DNA from: JBKHXF01 sp046566145
GTDB taxonomy: Bacteria > Actinomycetota > Nitriliruptoria > Nitriliruptorales > Nitriliruptoraceae
DNA: 64,000 nt
Assembly (NCBI GenBank): GCA_046566145.1
Contig: JBKHXF010000027.1
Span: forward strand, 8,101 to 72,100
Reading direction: 5' to 3'
In this document: positions 34,238 to 43,114 of the stretch, piece by piece
Position numbering within the stretch: position 1 is the stretch's first letter
How the letters are laid out: each line of letters starts with the position of its first letter
Program-made: the position numbers and the translations under genes
Notes under the pieces: generated by a model
Databases searched by the model: none
What the model was told of the DNA's origin: nothing
The model's input: only the letters and a program-made list of their open reading frames with translations

Positions 34238-35643
34238 GCGGACTCCTTGTGGTCGCGGCCGGGGCCGGCCGCACCCGGGACGGCGCCGCCGTCCTCCGGG
34301 TCGTGGTCGTGGTCGTGGTCGGCGGGGTCGTCGTCGGGACGCGGCGCCATGCCGATGCCGTGTCGGTGGGGGACCTCGACGGCCGCCGGCGCGGTGTCGC
34401 GCTGGCGGGCGATGTCACCCACGCCGGTGGACACGGCGATGCCCTCGCCGGAGAGTTCGTGGCCCATGCGCGCCACCTTGGTGCGCAGGTACTCCTCGTT
34501 CGCCGCGTTCGGGGTCACCTCGACGCCGACCCGCTCGACGATGGAGAGCCCGAACCCCTTCAGCGCGGCGCGCTTGGCCGGGTTGTTGGTGAGCAGGCGC
34601 AGGGTGGACAGGCCGAGGTCGACGAGGATCATCGCGCCGGTGCCGTAGTCGCGGGCGTCGGCCGGGAGGCCGAGCGCGAGGTTCGCGTCGACGGTGTCGT
34701 GGCCGGCGTCCTGCAGCTGGTAGGCCTCGAGCTTGTGCAGCAGGCCGATCCCGCGGCCCTCGTGGCCGAGCAGGTACACGATGACCCCCTCGCCCTCGTC
34801 GGCGATGCGGGCCATGGCGAGGTCGAGCTGGGGGCCGCAGTCGCAGCGCAGCGAGCGGAACACGTCGCCGGTCAGGCACTCGGAGTGCATCCGGACCAGC
34901 ACGTCCGGCTTGCCCTCGGGCTCGCCGAGGACGAGCGCGACCGACTCGGCCCCGTCCGCCTGGGAGCGGTAGCCGATGATGCGCCACTCGCCGTACGGGG
35001 TGGGCAGCCGCGCCTCGGCGACCCGCTCGACGAGCGACTCGCGCTCGAGCCGGTACGCGATCAGGTCGGCGATGGAGATCAGCAGCAGCCCGTGCTCCTC
35101 GGCGAACGCCTCGAGGTCGGGCATCCGCGCCATCGTGCCGTCGGGGTTCACGACCTCGGCGATGATGCCGGCCGGGCGCAGGCCCGCGAGGTGCGCGAGG
35201 TCGACGGCGGCCTCGGTGTGGCCCGGGCGGCGCAGCACCCCGCCGGGGTGGTAGCGCAGGGGGAAGACGTGGCCGGGGCGGTGGACGTCCTCGGGGGTGG
35301 CGTCGGGGTCGGCCAGCACCTGGCAGGTCCGCGCCCGGTCGGCCGCGGAGATGCCGGTGGAGGTGCCCTCGACGGCGTCGACGCTGACCGTGTAGGCCGT
35401 CCCCTTCGGGTCCTCGTTGTCGACGACCATCGGCGGGATGCGCAGCCGGTCGAGGTCCTCCCCCAGCATCGGCGTGCAGATCACGCCCGAGGTGTGGTTG
35501 ACGAAGAACGCCATCGTCTCGGGCGTCGCGGCCTCCGCCGCCATGACGAGGTCGCCCTCGTTCTCACGGTCCTCGTCGTCGACGACCACGACGATGCCAC
35601 CCGCGGCGATGACCGCGAGGGCGTCCTCGATGGGTGCGAGCAT
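34234..35643 (-). CDS. ribBA: Bifunctional 3,4-dihydroxy-2-butanone-4-phosphate synthase / GTP cyclohydrolase II
   Basis: A 469-residue fusion enzyme. The N-terminal DHBP synthase contains VVVDDEDRENEGDLVMAAE and DVHRPGHVFPLR. The C-terminal GTP cyclohydrolase II has the zinc motif (HSECLTGDVFRSLRCDCG) and YLLGHEGRGIGLLHK. It supplies both branches of riboflavin synthesis. A tail of about 60 residues rich in Asp and His (DDDPADHDHDHDPEDGG) is not part of the enzyme and may bind metal. The ATG at 35643 is the conserved start. Confidence 0.95.
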   Translation of the reverse strand: MLAPIEDALAVIAAGGIVVVVDDEDRENEGDLVMAAEAATPETMAFFVNHTSGVICTPMLGEDLDRLRIPPMVVDNEDPKGTAYTVSVDAVEGTSTGISAADRARTCQVLADPDATPEDVHRPGHVFPLRYHPGGVLRRPGHTEAAVDLAHLAGLRPAGIIAEVVNPDGTMARMPDLEAFAEEHGLLLISIADLIAYRLERESLVERVAEARLPTPYGEWRIIGYRSQADGAESVALVLGEPEGKPDVLVRMHSECLTGDVFRSLRCDCGPQLDLAMARIADEGEGVIVYLLGHEGRGIGLLHKLEAYQLQDAGHDTVDANLALGLPADARDYGTGAMILVDLGLSTLRLLTNNPAKRAALKGFGLSIVERVGVEVTPNAANEEYLRTKVARMGHELSGEGIAVSTGVGDIARQRDTAPAAVEVPHRHGIGMAPRPDDDPADHDHDHDPEDGGAVPGAAGPGRDHKESA

Positions 35644-35657
35644 GGGTGGGGGTCCGT

Positions 35658-36311
35658 TCAGTGGTCGGCAGGATCGGGGGCGTACGGGCTCGGCGCGCCG
35701 GCGGCGAGCAGCCGCTCGACGTACTTCGCGATCACGTCGGCCTCGAGGTTGACACGGTCGCCGACCGCACGCGAACCGAAGGTGGTCACCTCGAGCGTGT
35801 GCGGGATGAGCCCGACCCGGAACCGGGCGGAGCGATCGGCCCCGTGCTCGACGTCGACGACCGTCAGCGACGTCCCGTCGATGGTGACCGAGCCCTTCGC
35901 GACGAGGTACGGCGCGACCTCCGCCGGCGCGGCGAACGTGAGGAACACCGTGCCGGGCTGCTCGTCCCGGGCCACGACCTCGCCGACCGCGTCGACGTGG
36001 CCCTGCACGAGGTGGCCACCGAGCCGGCCGCCGGCGGCCATGGCCCGCTCGAGGTTGACCGGCGAGCCGACCGCGAGGTCGCCGAGCGACGTCGCGCGCA
36101 GGGTCTCGGCCATCAGGTCGGCGCGGAACCCGGTCGTGTCGTCGGTGCACACGATCTCGGTGACGGTGAGGCAGCAGCCGTTGACGGCGATGGAGTCGCC
36201 GATGGCGACGTCCTCGACGACGGTCGTGCAGGCGACCTCGAGGGTCGCGTGACGGTCGCGCACGTCGAGCGCGGCGACGCTGCCGAGCTCCTCGACGATG
36301 CCGGTGAACAT
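35658..36311 (-). CDS. ribE: Riboflavin synthase alpha chain
   Basis: A 217-residue trimeric enzyme with two homologous lumazine-binding barrels, each with the same motif order. MFTGIVEELGSV and SIAVNGCCLTVTEI belong to barrel 1, GGHLVQGHVDAVG lies at the junction, and GSVTIDGTSLTVVDV belongs to barrel 2. It dismutates two lumazines to riboflavin. It has an ATG start and lies 10 bp after ribD. Confidence 0.96.
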   Translation of the reverse strand: MFTGIVEELGSVAALDVRDRHATLEVACTTVVEDVAIGDSIAVNGCCLTVTEIVCTDDTTGFRADLMAETLRATSLGDLAVGSPVNLERAMAAGGRLGGHLVQGHVDAVGEVVARDEQPGTVFLTFAAPAEVAPYLVAKGSVTIDGTSLTVVDVEHGADRSARFRVGLIPHTLEVTTFGSRAVGDRVNLEADVIAKYVERLLAAGAPSPYAPDPADH

Positions 36312-36321
36312 GCGGGGCTCC

Positions 36322-37464
36322 TCAGGCGGGGTGGGGGGCGGCCGCCGTGGCGGCGCGGGCGCGGGCCACCGGGGACGGGTCCGGGACGGCGACGATCTCG
36401 AGGTCGTCCCCGAGCTCACCGGTGCGTTCGGTCCGCCAGGCCCACCCGGACGACGCCGGCACGTCGAGGCACGGCGCGAGCCGCGGCAGCGCGGACGGAC
36501 CGTAGACGCCCCGGGCGAGGTGGATGTGCAGCCGGTCGACCGCGCCGGCGGCCACGAGCGACGCCGCGACCCCCGCCCCGCCCTCGGCGTAGACGGCGCG
36601 CACGCCCCGGGCGTGCAGCGAGGCCAGCGCGGCCTCCACGTCGAGGCGCCCGTCCGCGCCCGTCGCCACCTCGAGGACCTCGGCGCCGGCGGCCTCGAGC
36701 GCCGCCCTGGCGTCCGCCGGCGGGGAGGCGCCGGCGAGCAGCAGGGCGCCGCGCTCCACGACGCGAGCGGTCGGCGGCGTGCGAAGGTGCGTGTCGAGCA
36801 CGACGGGACGCGGCTGCGCGGCCACGGGCTCGACGTGGCGCACGTCGAGCGACGGGTCGTCGGCGAGCACGGTGCCGACCCCGACGAGCACGACGTCGTG
36901 CCAGCCACGCTGGCGGTGGACGGCGGTGCGTGACACCTCGCCGGTGAGCCACCGGCGCCCGCGCACGCTCAGCAGCCCGTCGAGCGTCTGCGCGAGCTTG
37001 AGCGTGACGAACGGGCGACCCACCGCCTGGGCCGTGAGCCACACCTCGTTCTGGGTGCTGGCCCACTCCGGCAGCACGTCGGCCACGACCTCGACGCCGG
37101 CGGCGCGAAGCACCTCGGCGCCGCCCCGGGCCTCGTCGGACGGGTCGGAGAGGGCGAACACGACCCGGGCGACGCCGGCGGCGAGCAGCGCATCGGTGCA
37201 CGGCGGGGTGCGACCGTGGTGGGCGCAGGGCTCGAGGCTGACGTACGCGGTGCCGCCGCGGGCGCGAGCGCCGGCGGCGTGCAGGGCGACGACCTCGGCG
37301 TGCGGGCCGCCGGCGCGGGCGTGGTAGCCCTCGCCCACGATCGCGCCGTCGGCACCGGTCACGACGCACCCGACGGCGGGGTTGGGGCGACAGGTGGCGC
37401 GCCCCAGCTCCCCGAGCACGACGGCGCGGGCGACGAACGCCTGGTCGTTGGCGTGCGCCGTCAC
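36322..37464 (-). CDS. ribD: Bifunctional riboflavin deaminase/reductase
   Basis: About 380 residues. The N-terminal CDA-fold deaminase has PNPAVGCVV, HAEVVAL and the zinc-binding PCAHHGRTPPC. The C-terminal DHFR-like reductase (RPFVTLKLAQTLDG, VGVGTVLADDPSL, YAEGGAGVAASLV) follows. It performs two consecutive steps after GTP cyclohydrolase II. I start it at the GTG at 37464, which has GGAGG 5 nt upstream; another GTG at 37485 would add seven residues. Confidence 0.95.
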   Translation of the reverse strand: MTAHANDQAFVARAVVLGELGRATCRPNPAVGCVVTGADGAIVGEGYHARAGGPHAEVVALHAAGARARGGTAYVSLEPCAHHGRTPPCTDALLAAGVARVVFALSDPSDEARGGAEVLRAAGVEVVADVLPEWASTQNEVWLTAQAVGRPFVTLKLAQTLDGLLSVRGRRWLTGEVSRTAVHRQRGWHDVVLVGVGTVLADDPSLDVRHVEPVAAQPRPVVLDTHLRTPPTARVVERGALLLAGASPPADARAALEAAGAEVLEVATGADGRLDVEAALASLHARGVRAVYAEGGAGVAASLVAAGAVDRLHIHLARGVYGPSALPRLAPCLDVPASSGWAWRTERTGELGDDLEIVAVPDPSPVARARAATAAAPHPA

Positions 37465-37521
37465 CGCGACCTCCGTCCCGCGCACGTCGGGTCGCGCGCG
37501 ACCGACGAGCCTACCCCGCGC

Positions 37522-38481
37522 TCAGTCGGGCAGGATCCGCTCACCGCCGCGCCGGTCGACCTCGTAGTTCGAGGGACCGGTCGAGGTCGACTTCGCGAAC
37601 GACTTCATCTCGGTGGCGATGCTGACCGGCTCGCCGGGGTGCTCGAAGTCGCGCCGGCGGTTGTGCGCCACCCCCACCGACACCGACACGAGCGGGAACC
37701 GCGCCAGCCGTCCCTGCCGGTCGGTCGACTCGATGAACCCCCGCTCACGGTCCTCGGCCGGGTAGAAGCCCGGGACGATCTCGTCGAAGCGGCGGCAGAT
37801 CTCGCCGGCGAGCTCCTCGGCGACGTCGGCGGCACAGATGACCACGAAGTCGTCTCCGCCGATGTGGCCGACGAACGCGTCGTCGCCGCCGAGCTCGCGT
37901 GTGGCCCCGTCGACGACGCCGGCGAGCCCCTTGAGGACCTCGTCGCCCCTCGAGAACCCGAAGTGGTCGTTGTACGCCTTGAACTGGTTGAGGTCGGCGT
38001 ACAGCAGCGCGAGGCTCGAGTTCTCGCGCACCCGTCGGTCGAGCTCGAGCTGGATGCGGCTGTTGCCGGGCAGGCCCGACAGCGGCGACAGCGAGCGCAT
38101 CTGCTCGCTGCGGCGCAGGGTCGCCTGGACGCGGGCGATGAGCTCGTCCGGGTCGAAGGGCTTGGTGACGTAGTCGTCGGCGCCCTCGGCGAGCCCGGAC
38201 ACCTTGTCGGCGGCCTGCGCCTTGGCGGTGACCATGATGACGGGGACGTCGGAGGTGCGGCCGTCGGCCCGCAGGCGGCGCAGCGCCTCGAAGCCGTCGA
38301 CCCGCGGCATCATCACGTCCATGAGGACCAGCGCCGGGCCGGTGGCGACGGCGACGGCGACGGCCTCCTCGCCGTCGCGGGCCTGCACGACCTCGTAGCC
38401 CGACAGCGACAGCGTGACCTCGAGGAACGTCCGGATGTCGGGGTCGTCGTCGACGACGAGGATGCGGGCGCCCTCGGTCAC
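37522..38481 (-). CDS. Response regulator with GGDEF-type output domain (GGDDF variant)
   Basis: A 319-residue REC-GGDEF protein. The receiver has Asp55 (LMDVMMPR) and Lys107 (TKPFDP). The output domain follows a coiled linker and carries the N-terminal PLSGLPGN signature, YADLNQFKAYND and the active loop GGDDF at 208-212, where the usual Glu is Asp. Whether it makes c-di-GMP is therefore uncertain; GGDDF could be weakly active or a sensor domain. The GTG start overlaps the rpe stop as GTGA, so it is translated together with a metabolic enzyme. Confidence 0.88.
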   Translation of the reverse strand: MTEGARILVVDDDPDIRTFLEVTLSLSGYEVVQARDGEEAVAVAVATGPALVLMDVMMPRVDGFEALRRLRADGRTSDVPVIMVTAKAQAADKVSGLAEGADDYVTKPFDPDELIARVQATLRRSEQMRSLSPLSGLPGNSRIQLELDRRVRENSSLALLYADLNQFKAYNDHFGFSRGDEVLKGLAGVVDGATRELGGDDAFVGHIGGDDFVVICAADVAEELAGEICRRFDEIVPGFYPAEDRERGFIESTDRQGRLARFPLVSVSVGVAHNRRRDFEHPGEPVSIATEMKSFAKSTSTGPSNYEVDRRGGERILPD

Positions 38482-39218
38482 GCCGAGACCTCCGCGTCGT
38501 CGCGGCTGCCGCGGGCGGCGTCGACGGCCGCGCGGGCCTCGGCGAGGATGGCGGCGACCGCGGCGACGCGGTCCTCGGTGTCGAACACCGCCGAGCCGGC
38601 GACGAGCGTGTCGGCGCCGGCGGCCGCGCAGGTACCGGCCGTGCCGAGGCCGACGCCGCCGTCGACCTGGATGCGGTAGCCCCAGCCGTGCTCGCGCCGC
38701 AGCGCGGCGGCCCGCTCGACCTTGGCGACGCACTCCGGCATGAACGCCTGCCCGCCGAACCCGGGCTCGACCGTCATGACGAGCAGCATGTCCACGTGCG
38801 GGAGCAGCTCCTCGACGGCCTCGAGCGGGTGCGCCGGCTTGATCGCGACCCCGACGGCGGCGCCCTGCTCTCGCAGCAGGTGGACGAGCCCGAGCGGGTC
38901 GTCGTCGGTCTCGAAGTGGAAGGTGACCGAGTCGCACCCGGCCGCGACGAGCTGCGGCCCGTAGGTGCGCGGGTCCGAGATCATCAGGTGCCCGTCGATC
39001 ACGAGGTCCGTGGCGGCCCGCAGCGAGCGCACGACCGGCTGGCCGAGCGTGATGTTGGGCACGTAGTGCCCGTCCATCACGTCGACGTGGAGCCACGGCA
39101 CGGCCGGCGCGACGTCACCGACCTCGTCGGCGAGGCGGGCGAAGTCGGCGGAGAGGATGGACGGCGCGACGAGCAGCTCGTGCCCGTCGCCCTGCGCCAC
39201 GGTGTTCGGTGCCGACAC
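38478..39218 (-). CDS. rpe: Ribulose-phosphate 3-epimerase
   Basis: A 246-residue TIM-barrel enzyme interconverting ribulose-5-P and xylulose-5-P, so it feeds pentose phosphates to riboflavin and nucleotide synthesis. Signatures are VAPSILSADFARL, LHVDVMDGHYVPNITLG, LVMTVEPGFGGQAFMP and QVDGGVG. It has a GTG start. It lies in the conserved rsmB-rpe-ribD order. Confidence 0.96.
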   Translation of the reverse strand: MSAPNTVAQGDGHELLVAPSILSADFARLADEVGDVAPAVPWLHVDVMDGHYVPNITLGQPVVRSLRAATDLVIDGHLMISDPRTYGPQLVAAGCDSVTFHFETDDDPLGLVHLLREQGAAVGVAIKPAHPLEAVEELLPHVDMLLVMTVEPGFGGQAFMPECVAKVERAAALRREHGWGYRIQVDGGVGLGTAGTCAAAGADTLVAGSAVFDTEDRVAAVAAILAEARAAVDAARGSRDDAEVSA

Positions 39219-39267
39219 GGGGGCACCCCTCCTGGGTCGTCGGACCCCGTCACCCTAGCCGGGCCGT

Positions 39268-39286
39268 GCCTGCGGGCCGCGCAGGC
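39268..39286 (-). terminator. Hairpin between rsmB and rpe
   Basis: GCCTGCG and CGCAGGC form a 7-bp stem with a 5-base loop and can extend with a bulge. It starts 16 bp after the rsmB stop on the minus strand. There is no T-run, so termination would be partial at best. Confidence 0.4.
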
Positions 39287-39302
39287 CCACGCGGGAGCGG
39301 GG

Positions 39303-40622
39303 TCAGCCGGGGACCCACCAGGTGGCGTGGAACATCCCGTCGGTCCCGTCGGCGTCGGGCAGCAGCTGCCGGCGGCCCAGCGGCTCGAGCTCGGGGTGGG
39401 CCGCCTCGAACGCGTCGACCACGCCGTCCGTCTCGCCGTGGGTCCAGGTGCACACCGCGTAGGTGAGCCGACCGCCGGCGCGGACGCGCCCGAGCGCCAC
39501 CTCGAGCAGGTCCCGCTGGAGCGCCGCGAGCGCGTCGACGTCCTCGGGGCGCCGGCGCCAGCGCACCTCGGGCCGGCGCCGTCCGGTGCCGAGCCCGGTG
39601 CAGGGCGCGTCGACGAGGACCACGTCGAAGGTCTCGTCGACGGCCACCGGGCCGTCGGGGGCGGGCACGAGCGCGTCGCCGACCCGGACCTCGACGTTAC
39701 GCAGGCCGAGGCGTGCCGCGGCCCCGGCGACGCGCCGGGCGCGGCTCGCGTGCAGCTCGACCGCGACGACGTGGCCGTCGGGGCCGACGAGCGTCGCGAG
39801 GTGGGTGGTCTTGCCGCCGGGCGCGGCGCACAGGTCGAGCACCCGCTCGCCCTCCCCCGCGCCGGCGGCGTGCACGACCAGCATCGACGCCTCGTCCTGC
39901 GGGGTGGCGCGGCCCTCGGCGACGGCGGCGAGGGCGCGCGGGTCGGCACCGGGCACGCGCACCGCCTCGGGGGCGTGCGCGCCGGCGGTCGCGGCGAGGC
40001 CGGCGTCGCGGAGCTCGGCGACGAGCGCGTCGCGGTCGCCGGCGGCGCGCAGCGTCAGGCCGGGGTTCTCGTCGTCGGCCTCCAGGATCGTGCGGGTGCG
40101 CTCGGTCCCGTACCGGGCGTGGAGCTCCTCGACGATCCAGCGCGGGTGGCCGGTGGTCAGCGCGAGCGCGTCGAGCTCGTCGTCGGGCCAGGGGATGTCG
40201 GCGGCGAGCAGCCGTCCGAGGCCGCGCAGGACCCCGTTCACGAAGCCGCCGGCGCCGGCGGCCCGCGCGGCCGGGACGGTCTCGCGGGCGAGCGCGACCG
40301 AGGTGGACACGGCGGCGTGCGCGGGTACGTCGGTGCGCCACAGCTGCAGGGCGCCGAGGCGCAGGACCCGCTGCAGTGGCGCCTCGACCTTCTCCAGCGG
40401 CCGCGCGAGGACCTGGTCGAGCAGCCAGTCGAGGCTCCCCCGCCAGCGGACCGTGTCGTAGGCGAGGTGGGAGGCGAACGCCCGGTCCCGCTCGTCGGGG
40501 AGGTCGGCGACGGCGCGCGGCACGACCTCGGTCGCCCAGGCGTCACGCTCGTCGACGTCGGTCAGCGCCCGCAGCGCCGCCCGGCGCGCGGCGAGGCCCT
40601 CGTCGCTGGTCCCGTCGCTCAC
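39303..40622 (-). CDS. rsmB: 16S rRNA (cytosine-967 C5) methyltransferase
   Basis: A 439-residue RsmB/Sun protein. The N-terminal NusB-like RNA-binding domain (about 10-150) is followed by the methyltransferase with SAM motif LDLCAAPGGKTTHLA, the catalytic VDAPCTGLGT, and the second Cys motif TYAVCTWTHGETD. The GTG start overlaps the fmt stop (GTGA). Confidence 0.95.
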   Translation of the reverse strand: MSDGTSDEGLAARRAALRALTDVDERDAWATEVVPRAVADLPDERDRAFASHLAYDTVRWRGSLDWLLDQVLARPLEKVEAPLQRVLRLGALQLWRTDVPAHAAVSTSVALARETVPAARAAGAGGFVNGVLRGLGRLLAADIPWPDDELDALALTTGHPRWIVEELHARYGTERTRTILEADDENPGLTLRAAGDRDALVAELRDAGLAATAGAHAPEAVRVPGADPRALAAVAEGRATPQDEASMLVVHAAGAGEGERVLDLCAAPGGKTTHLATLVGPDGHVVAVELHASRARRVAGAAARLGLRNVEVRVGDALVPAPDGPVAVDETFDVVLVDAPCTGLGTGRRRPEVRWRRRPEDVDALAALQRDLLEVALGRVRAGGRLTYAVCTWTHGETDGVVDAFEAAHPELEPLGRRQLLPDADGTDGMFHATWWVPG

Positions 40623-41584
40623 GCCCCGAACCGCTCGGGCCGGTAGCCGTTGGCGAACGCGTCGCCCGCCATGCGGGGCTTGCCGGCGGGCTGCAGCTCG
40701 GTGACCTCGAGCAGGCCCTCGCCGCAGGCGACCAGGAGCGTGCCGCCGGCGTCGACGACCTCGCCGGGCGCCGCGTCTGGGGTGCCGGCGGCGTCGCCGG
40801 GCTCGACGGGGCGGGCGTGCCACAGCTTGCAGCGCTCGCCGCGGAACGTCGTGTGGGCCCCGGGGGCCGGGTTGGCGCTGCGGACGAGGCGGGCGAGCTC
40901 CACCGCCGGCCGGGTCCAGTCGATCGCGACGTCGTCGGGGGTGATCTTCGGGGCGAGCGTCGCGCCGTCGTCGGGCTGCGGGGTCGGCTCGGCGGTGCCC
41001 CGGGCGAGCGCGACGACCGAGTCGACCAGCAGCGGCGCGCCGATGGCGGTGAGGCGGTCGAGCAGCGAGCCGGCCGTCTCCTGCTCCCCGATCGGGGTGG
41101 AGACGTGGTCGATGACCGCGCCGGTGTCCATGCCGGCGTCGAGCACGAACGTCGTCGCACCGGTGACCTCGTCGCCGGCGCGGATGGCGTGCTGCACGGG
41201 GGCGGCGCCGCGCCAGCGCGGCAGCAGCGAGTAGTGCAGGTTCACGAACCCGGTGCGAACGGCCTCGAGCACGTCGGTCGGCAGCAGCGCGCCGTAGGCG
41301 ACGACGGCGGCGGCGTCGAGGTCGAGGGCACGCAGGTCGTCGAGGACCTCGCGCGGCCTCTCGGGCTGCCACACGGGCACGCCCGCCTGCTCGGCCGCGA
41401 CCTTCACGGGCGGGGGCTGCGGGGTGCGGGAGCGACCGCGGGGCCGGTCGGGGTTGGTCACCACGACGACGACCTCGACGTCGGGCGAGACGAGCAGCGC
41501 CTCGAGCGGCGGGACCGCGACGTCGGGCGTGCCGAGGAAGGCGATGCGCACCGGGGCCTCGCCGTGGGGGGCGTCGGGGCTCAC
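40619..41584 (-). CDS. fmt: Methionyl-tRNA formyltransferase
   Basis: A 321-residue enzyme that formylates initiator Met-tRNA with 10-formyl-THF. Motifs are IAFLGTPDVAVPPLEALL, NLHYSLLPRWRGAAPV (catalytic SLLP loop), DAGMDTGAV and the C-terminal OB-like domain. It is coupled by GTGA to def, the deformylase acting on the same pathway product. Confidence 0.96.
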   Translation of the reverse strand: MSPDAPHGEAPVRIAFLGTPDVAVPPLEALLVSPDVEVVVVVTNPDRPRGRSRTPQPPPVKVAAEQAGVPVWQPERPREVLDDLRALDLDAAAVVAYGALLPTDVLEAVRTGFVNLHYSLLPRWRGAAPVQHAIRAGDEVTGATTFVLDAGMDTGAVIDHVSTPIGEQETAGSLLDRLTAIGAPLLVDSVVALARGTAEPTPQPDDGATLAPKITPDDVAIDWTRPAVELARLVRSANPAPGAHTTFRGERCKLWHARPVEPGDAAGTPDAAPGEVVDAGGTLLVACGEGLLEVTELQPAGKPRMAGDAFANGYRPERFGA

Positions 41585-42135
41585 GGCGTCTTCCGACCCA
41601 GCAGGAGGTTCGCGACGCCGCCGGCGCCGGGCACGTCGACCCCGTGCTCCTCGCGGTAGAGGCGCATCTGCTTCATCGCCTCCTTGCGGTCGTGCTTGGC
41701 GAGGTGGTCGATGAACAGCACCCCGTTGAGGTGGTCCATCTCGTGCAGCCACACGCGGGCGTTGAAGCCCTCGAGCTCGACGCGGTGGGGCTCGCCGTGC
41801 ACGTCCTGCCAGTCGACGGCGATCCGCAGGGGCCGCTCGACCTCGTAGAACAGCCCCGGGAACGACAGGCAGCCCTCGTCGTCGACCTCGACGTCGTCGG
41901 AGGCGTCGGCGACGACCGGGTTGACGACGGCGCCGCCCTCCTCGTCGACCTGCCAGGTGAACAGCCGCTTCAGCACGCCGACCTGGTTGGCGGCGAGCCC
42001 GACGCCGGGGGCGTCGAGCATCGTGGCGTGCATGTCCTCGGCGAGCCTGGCGAGCCGGCCGTCGAAGTCGGTGACCTCGTGGGCGCGCTGGCGCAGGACC
42101 GGGTCGCCGAAGATGCGGACCTCGAGGAGTGCCAC
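41581..42135 (-). CDS. def: Peptide deformylase
   Basis: A 184-residue Fe/Zn hydrolase removing N-formyl from nascent chains. All three motifs are intact: GVGLAANQ (44-51), EGCLS with metal Cys89, and HEMDH (131-135). The GTG at 42135 gives the conserved N-terminus ALLEVRIFGDPVLR. It is the first gene of the def-fmt-rsmB-rpe run. Confidence 0.96.
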   Translation of the reverse strand: MALLEVRIFGDPVLRQRAHEVTDFDGRLARLAEDMHATMLDAPGVGLAANQVGVLKRLFTWQVDEEGGAVVNPVVADASDDVEVDDEGCLSFPGLFYEVERPLRIAVDWQDVHGEPHRVELEGFNARVWLHEMDHLNGVLFIDHLAKHDRKEAMKQMRLYREEHGVDVPGAGGVANLLLGRKTP

Positions 42136-42185
42136 GGACCTGCCTTCGTGGAGCGGATGCGGGCCGGCAGGGTAGCCCCGGGCCC

Positions 42186-43043
42186 TCACCCGCCGGACAG
42201 GACCCCCGCCGCGAGCTGGACCAGCGCCTCGACGTGCGCCGGCGGCCGCGCGGCGGACCACGCGAGCCGCACCCCGACCGGGGGCGCGTCGACGAGCGGG
42301 ACGTGGACGACGCCCGGGTGCGGGTGCAGCACGCCGGTCGCCTCGGTCGTCACGCCGATGGCCTCGCCCGAGGCGATCAGCTCGAGCCAGTCCTCCACGG
42401 CGTGGGTGGTGCGGGTGGCCTGCGGGGCGGCGTGGGGCGGGAACAGCGCCGGGGTGGTGGTGCCGGTGCGGTCGTCGAGCGCGACGGTCCGCCCGGCGAG
42501 GTCGTTGAGGCTCGCCGACCGCCGGCGCGCGAGCGGGTCGTCCACCGCGACGGCGACGACCCGGGCCTCGGTGCCGACGAGCGCCTCGGCGAGGTCGCTC
42601 CGGTCGGTCGCGCGACGCAGCACGGCGACGTCCGCGAGGCCCTCCGCGAGCCCGGCGGTCGGCGTGACGGCGCGCACGAGGGTGAGCCGCACGCCCGGGT
42701 GCTCCTCGGCCCAGCGCGACAGCACCTCGGTGGTGCGGGGCCCGAGCGCGGCCCAGGCGTGCCCGAGCCGGAGGCTGCCCTCGGCGCCGGCGGCGAGCCG
42801 CGGGAGGGTCGCGACCTCGGCGAGCACCCGCCGGGCGGGTTCGAGCAGGCGCGCGCCGGCGGGGGTCAGGGCGAGCTCGCGGGAGGAGCGCCGGAGCACG
42901 ACCGCGCCGAGCGCCCGCTCGAGGTCCGCGACCTGGCGCGACACCGTCGCCTGGGTGACCCGCAGGTCCGCGGCCGCGTCGGTGAAGCTGCCGGCGTCGA
43001 CGACGGCGACGAAGGCCCGCAGGTGCCGCAGCTCGATGTCCAT
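42186..43043 (-). CDS. LysR-family transcriptional regulator
   Basis: About 285 residues. The N-terminal winged HTH is textbook (MDIELRHLRAFVAVVDAGSFTDAAADLRVTQATVSRQVADLE). A periplasmic-binding-like effector domain follows. It is divergent from an EamA-type exporter, the usual sign that the regulator controls that exporter. A perfect LTTR box overlaps its start codon, indicating autoregulation. The ATG is preferred over a GTG two codons upstream. Confidence 0.9.
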   Translation of the reverse strand: MDIELRHLRAFVAVVDAGSFTDAAADLRVTQATVSRQVADLERALGAVVLRRSSRELALTPAGARLLEPARRVLAEVATLPRLAAGAEGSLRLGHAWAALGPRTTEVLSRWAEEHPGVRLTLVRAVTPTAGLAEGLADVAVLRRATDRSDLAEALVGTEARVVAVAVDDPLARRRSASLNDLAGRTVALDDRTGTTTPALFPPHAAPQATRTTHAVEDWLELIASGEAIGVTTEATGVLHPHPGVVHVPLVDAPPVGVRLAWSAARPPAHVEALVQLAAGVLSGG

Positions 43044-43056
43044 ACGCACAGCGTAT
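43042..43056. promoter_or_regulatory. LysR-type regulator binding site (ATAC-N7-GTAT)
   Basis: ATACGC-ACA-GCGTAT is a perfect inverted repeat with T at 43043 and A at 43055, exactly the T-N11-A core, and it matches the generic LTTR box ATAC-N7-GTAT. It sits in the divergent region and overlaps the start codon of the lysR gene. The regulator would repress itself there and could act on the exporter gene 30-60 bp away. Confidence 0.75.
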
Positions 43057-43114
43057 CGACATGTGCACGGATGTTGTTGGACGGATGCATGGGCGAGGTG
43101 TCACGCTGCCGCCC

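Noticed and set aside
37465..37521. FMN riboswitch before the riboflavin genes
   Set aside because: The spacer before ribD is too short and shows no FMN-aptamer motif; the rib genes are read through from def/rpe.
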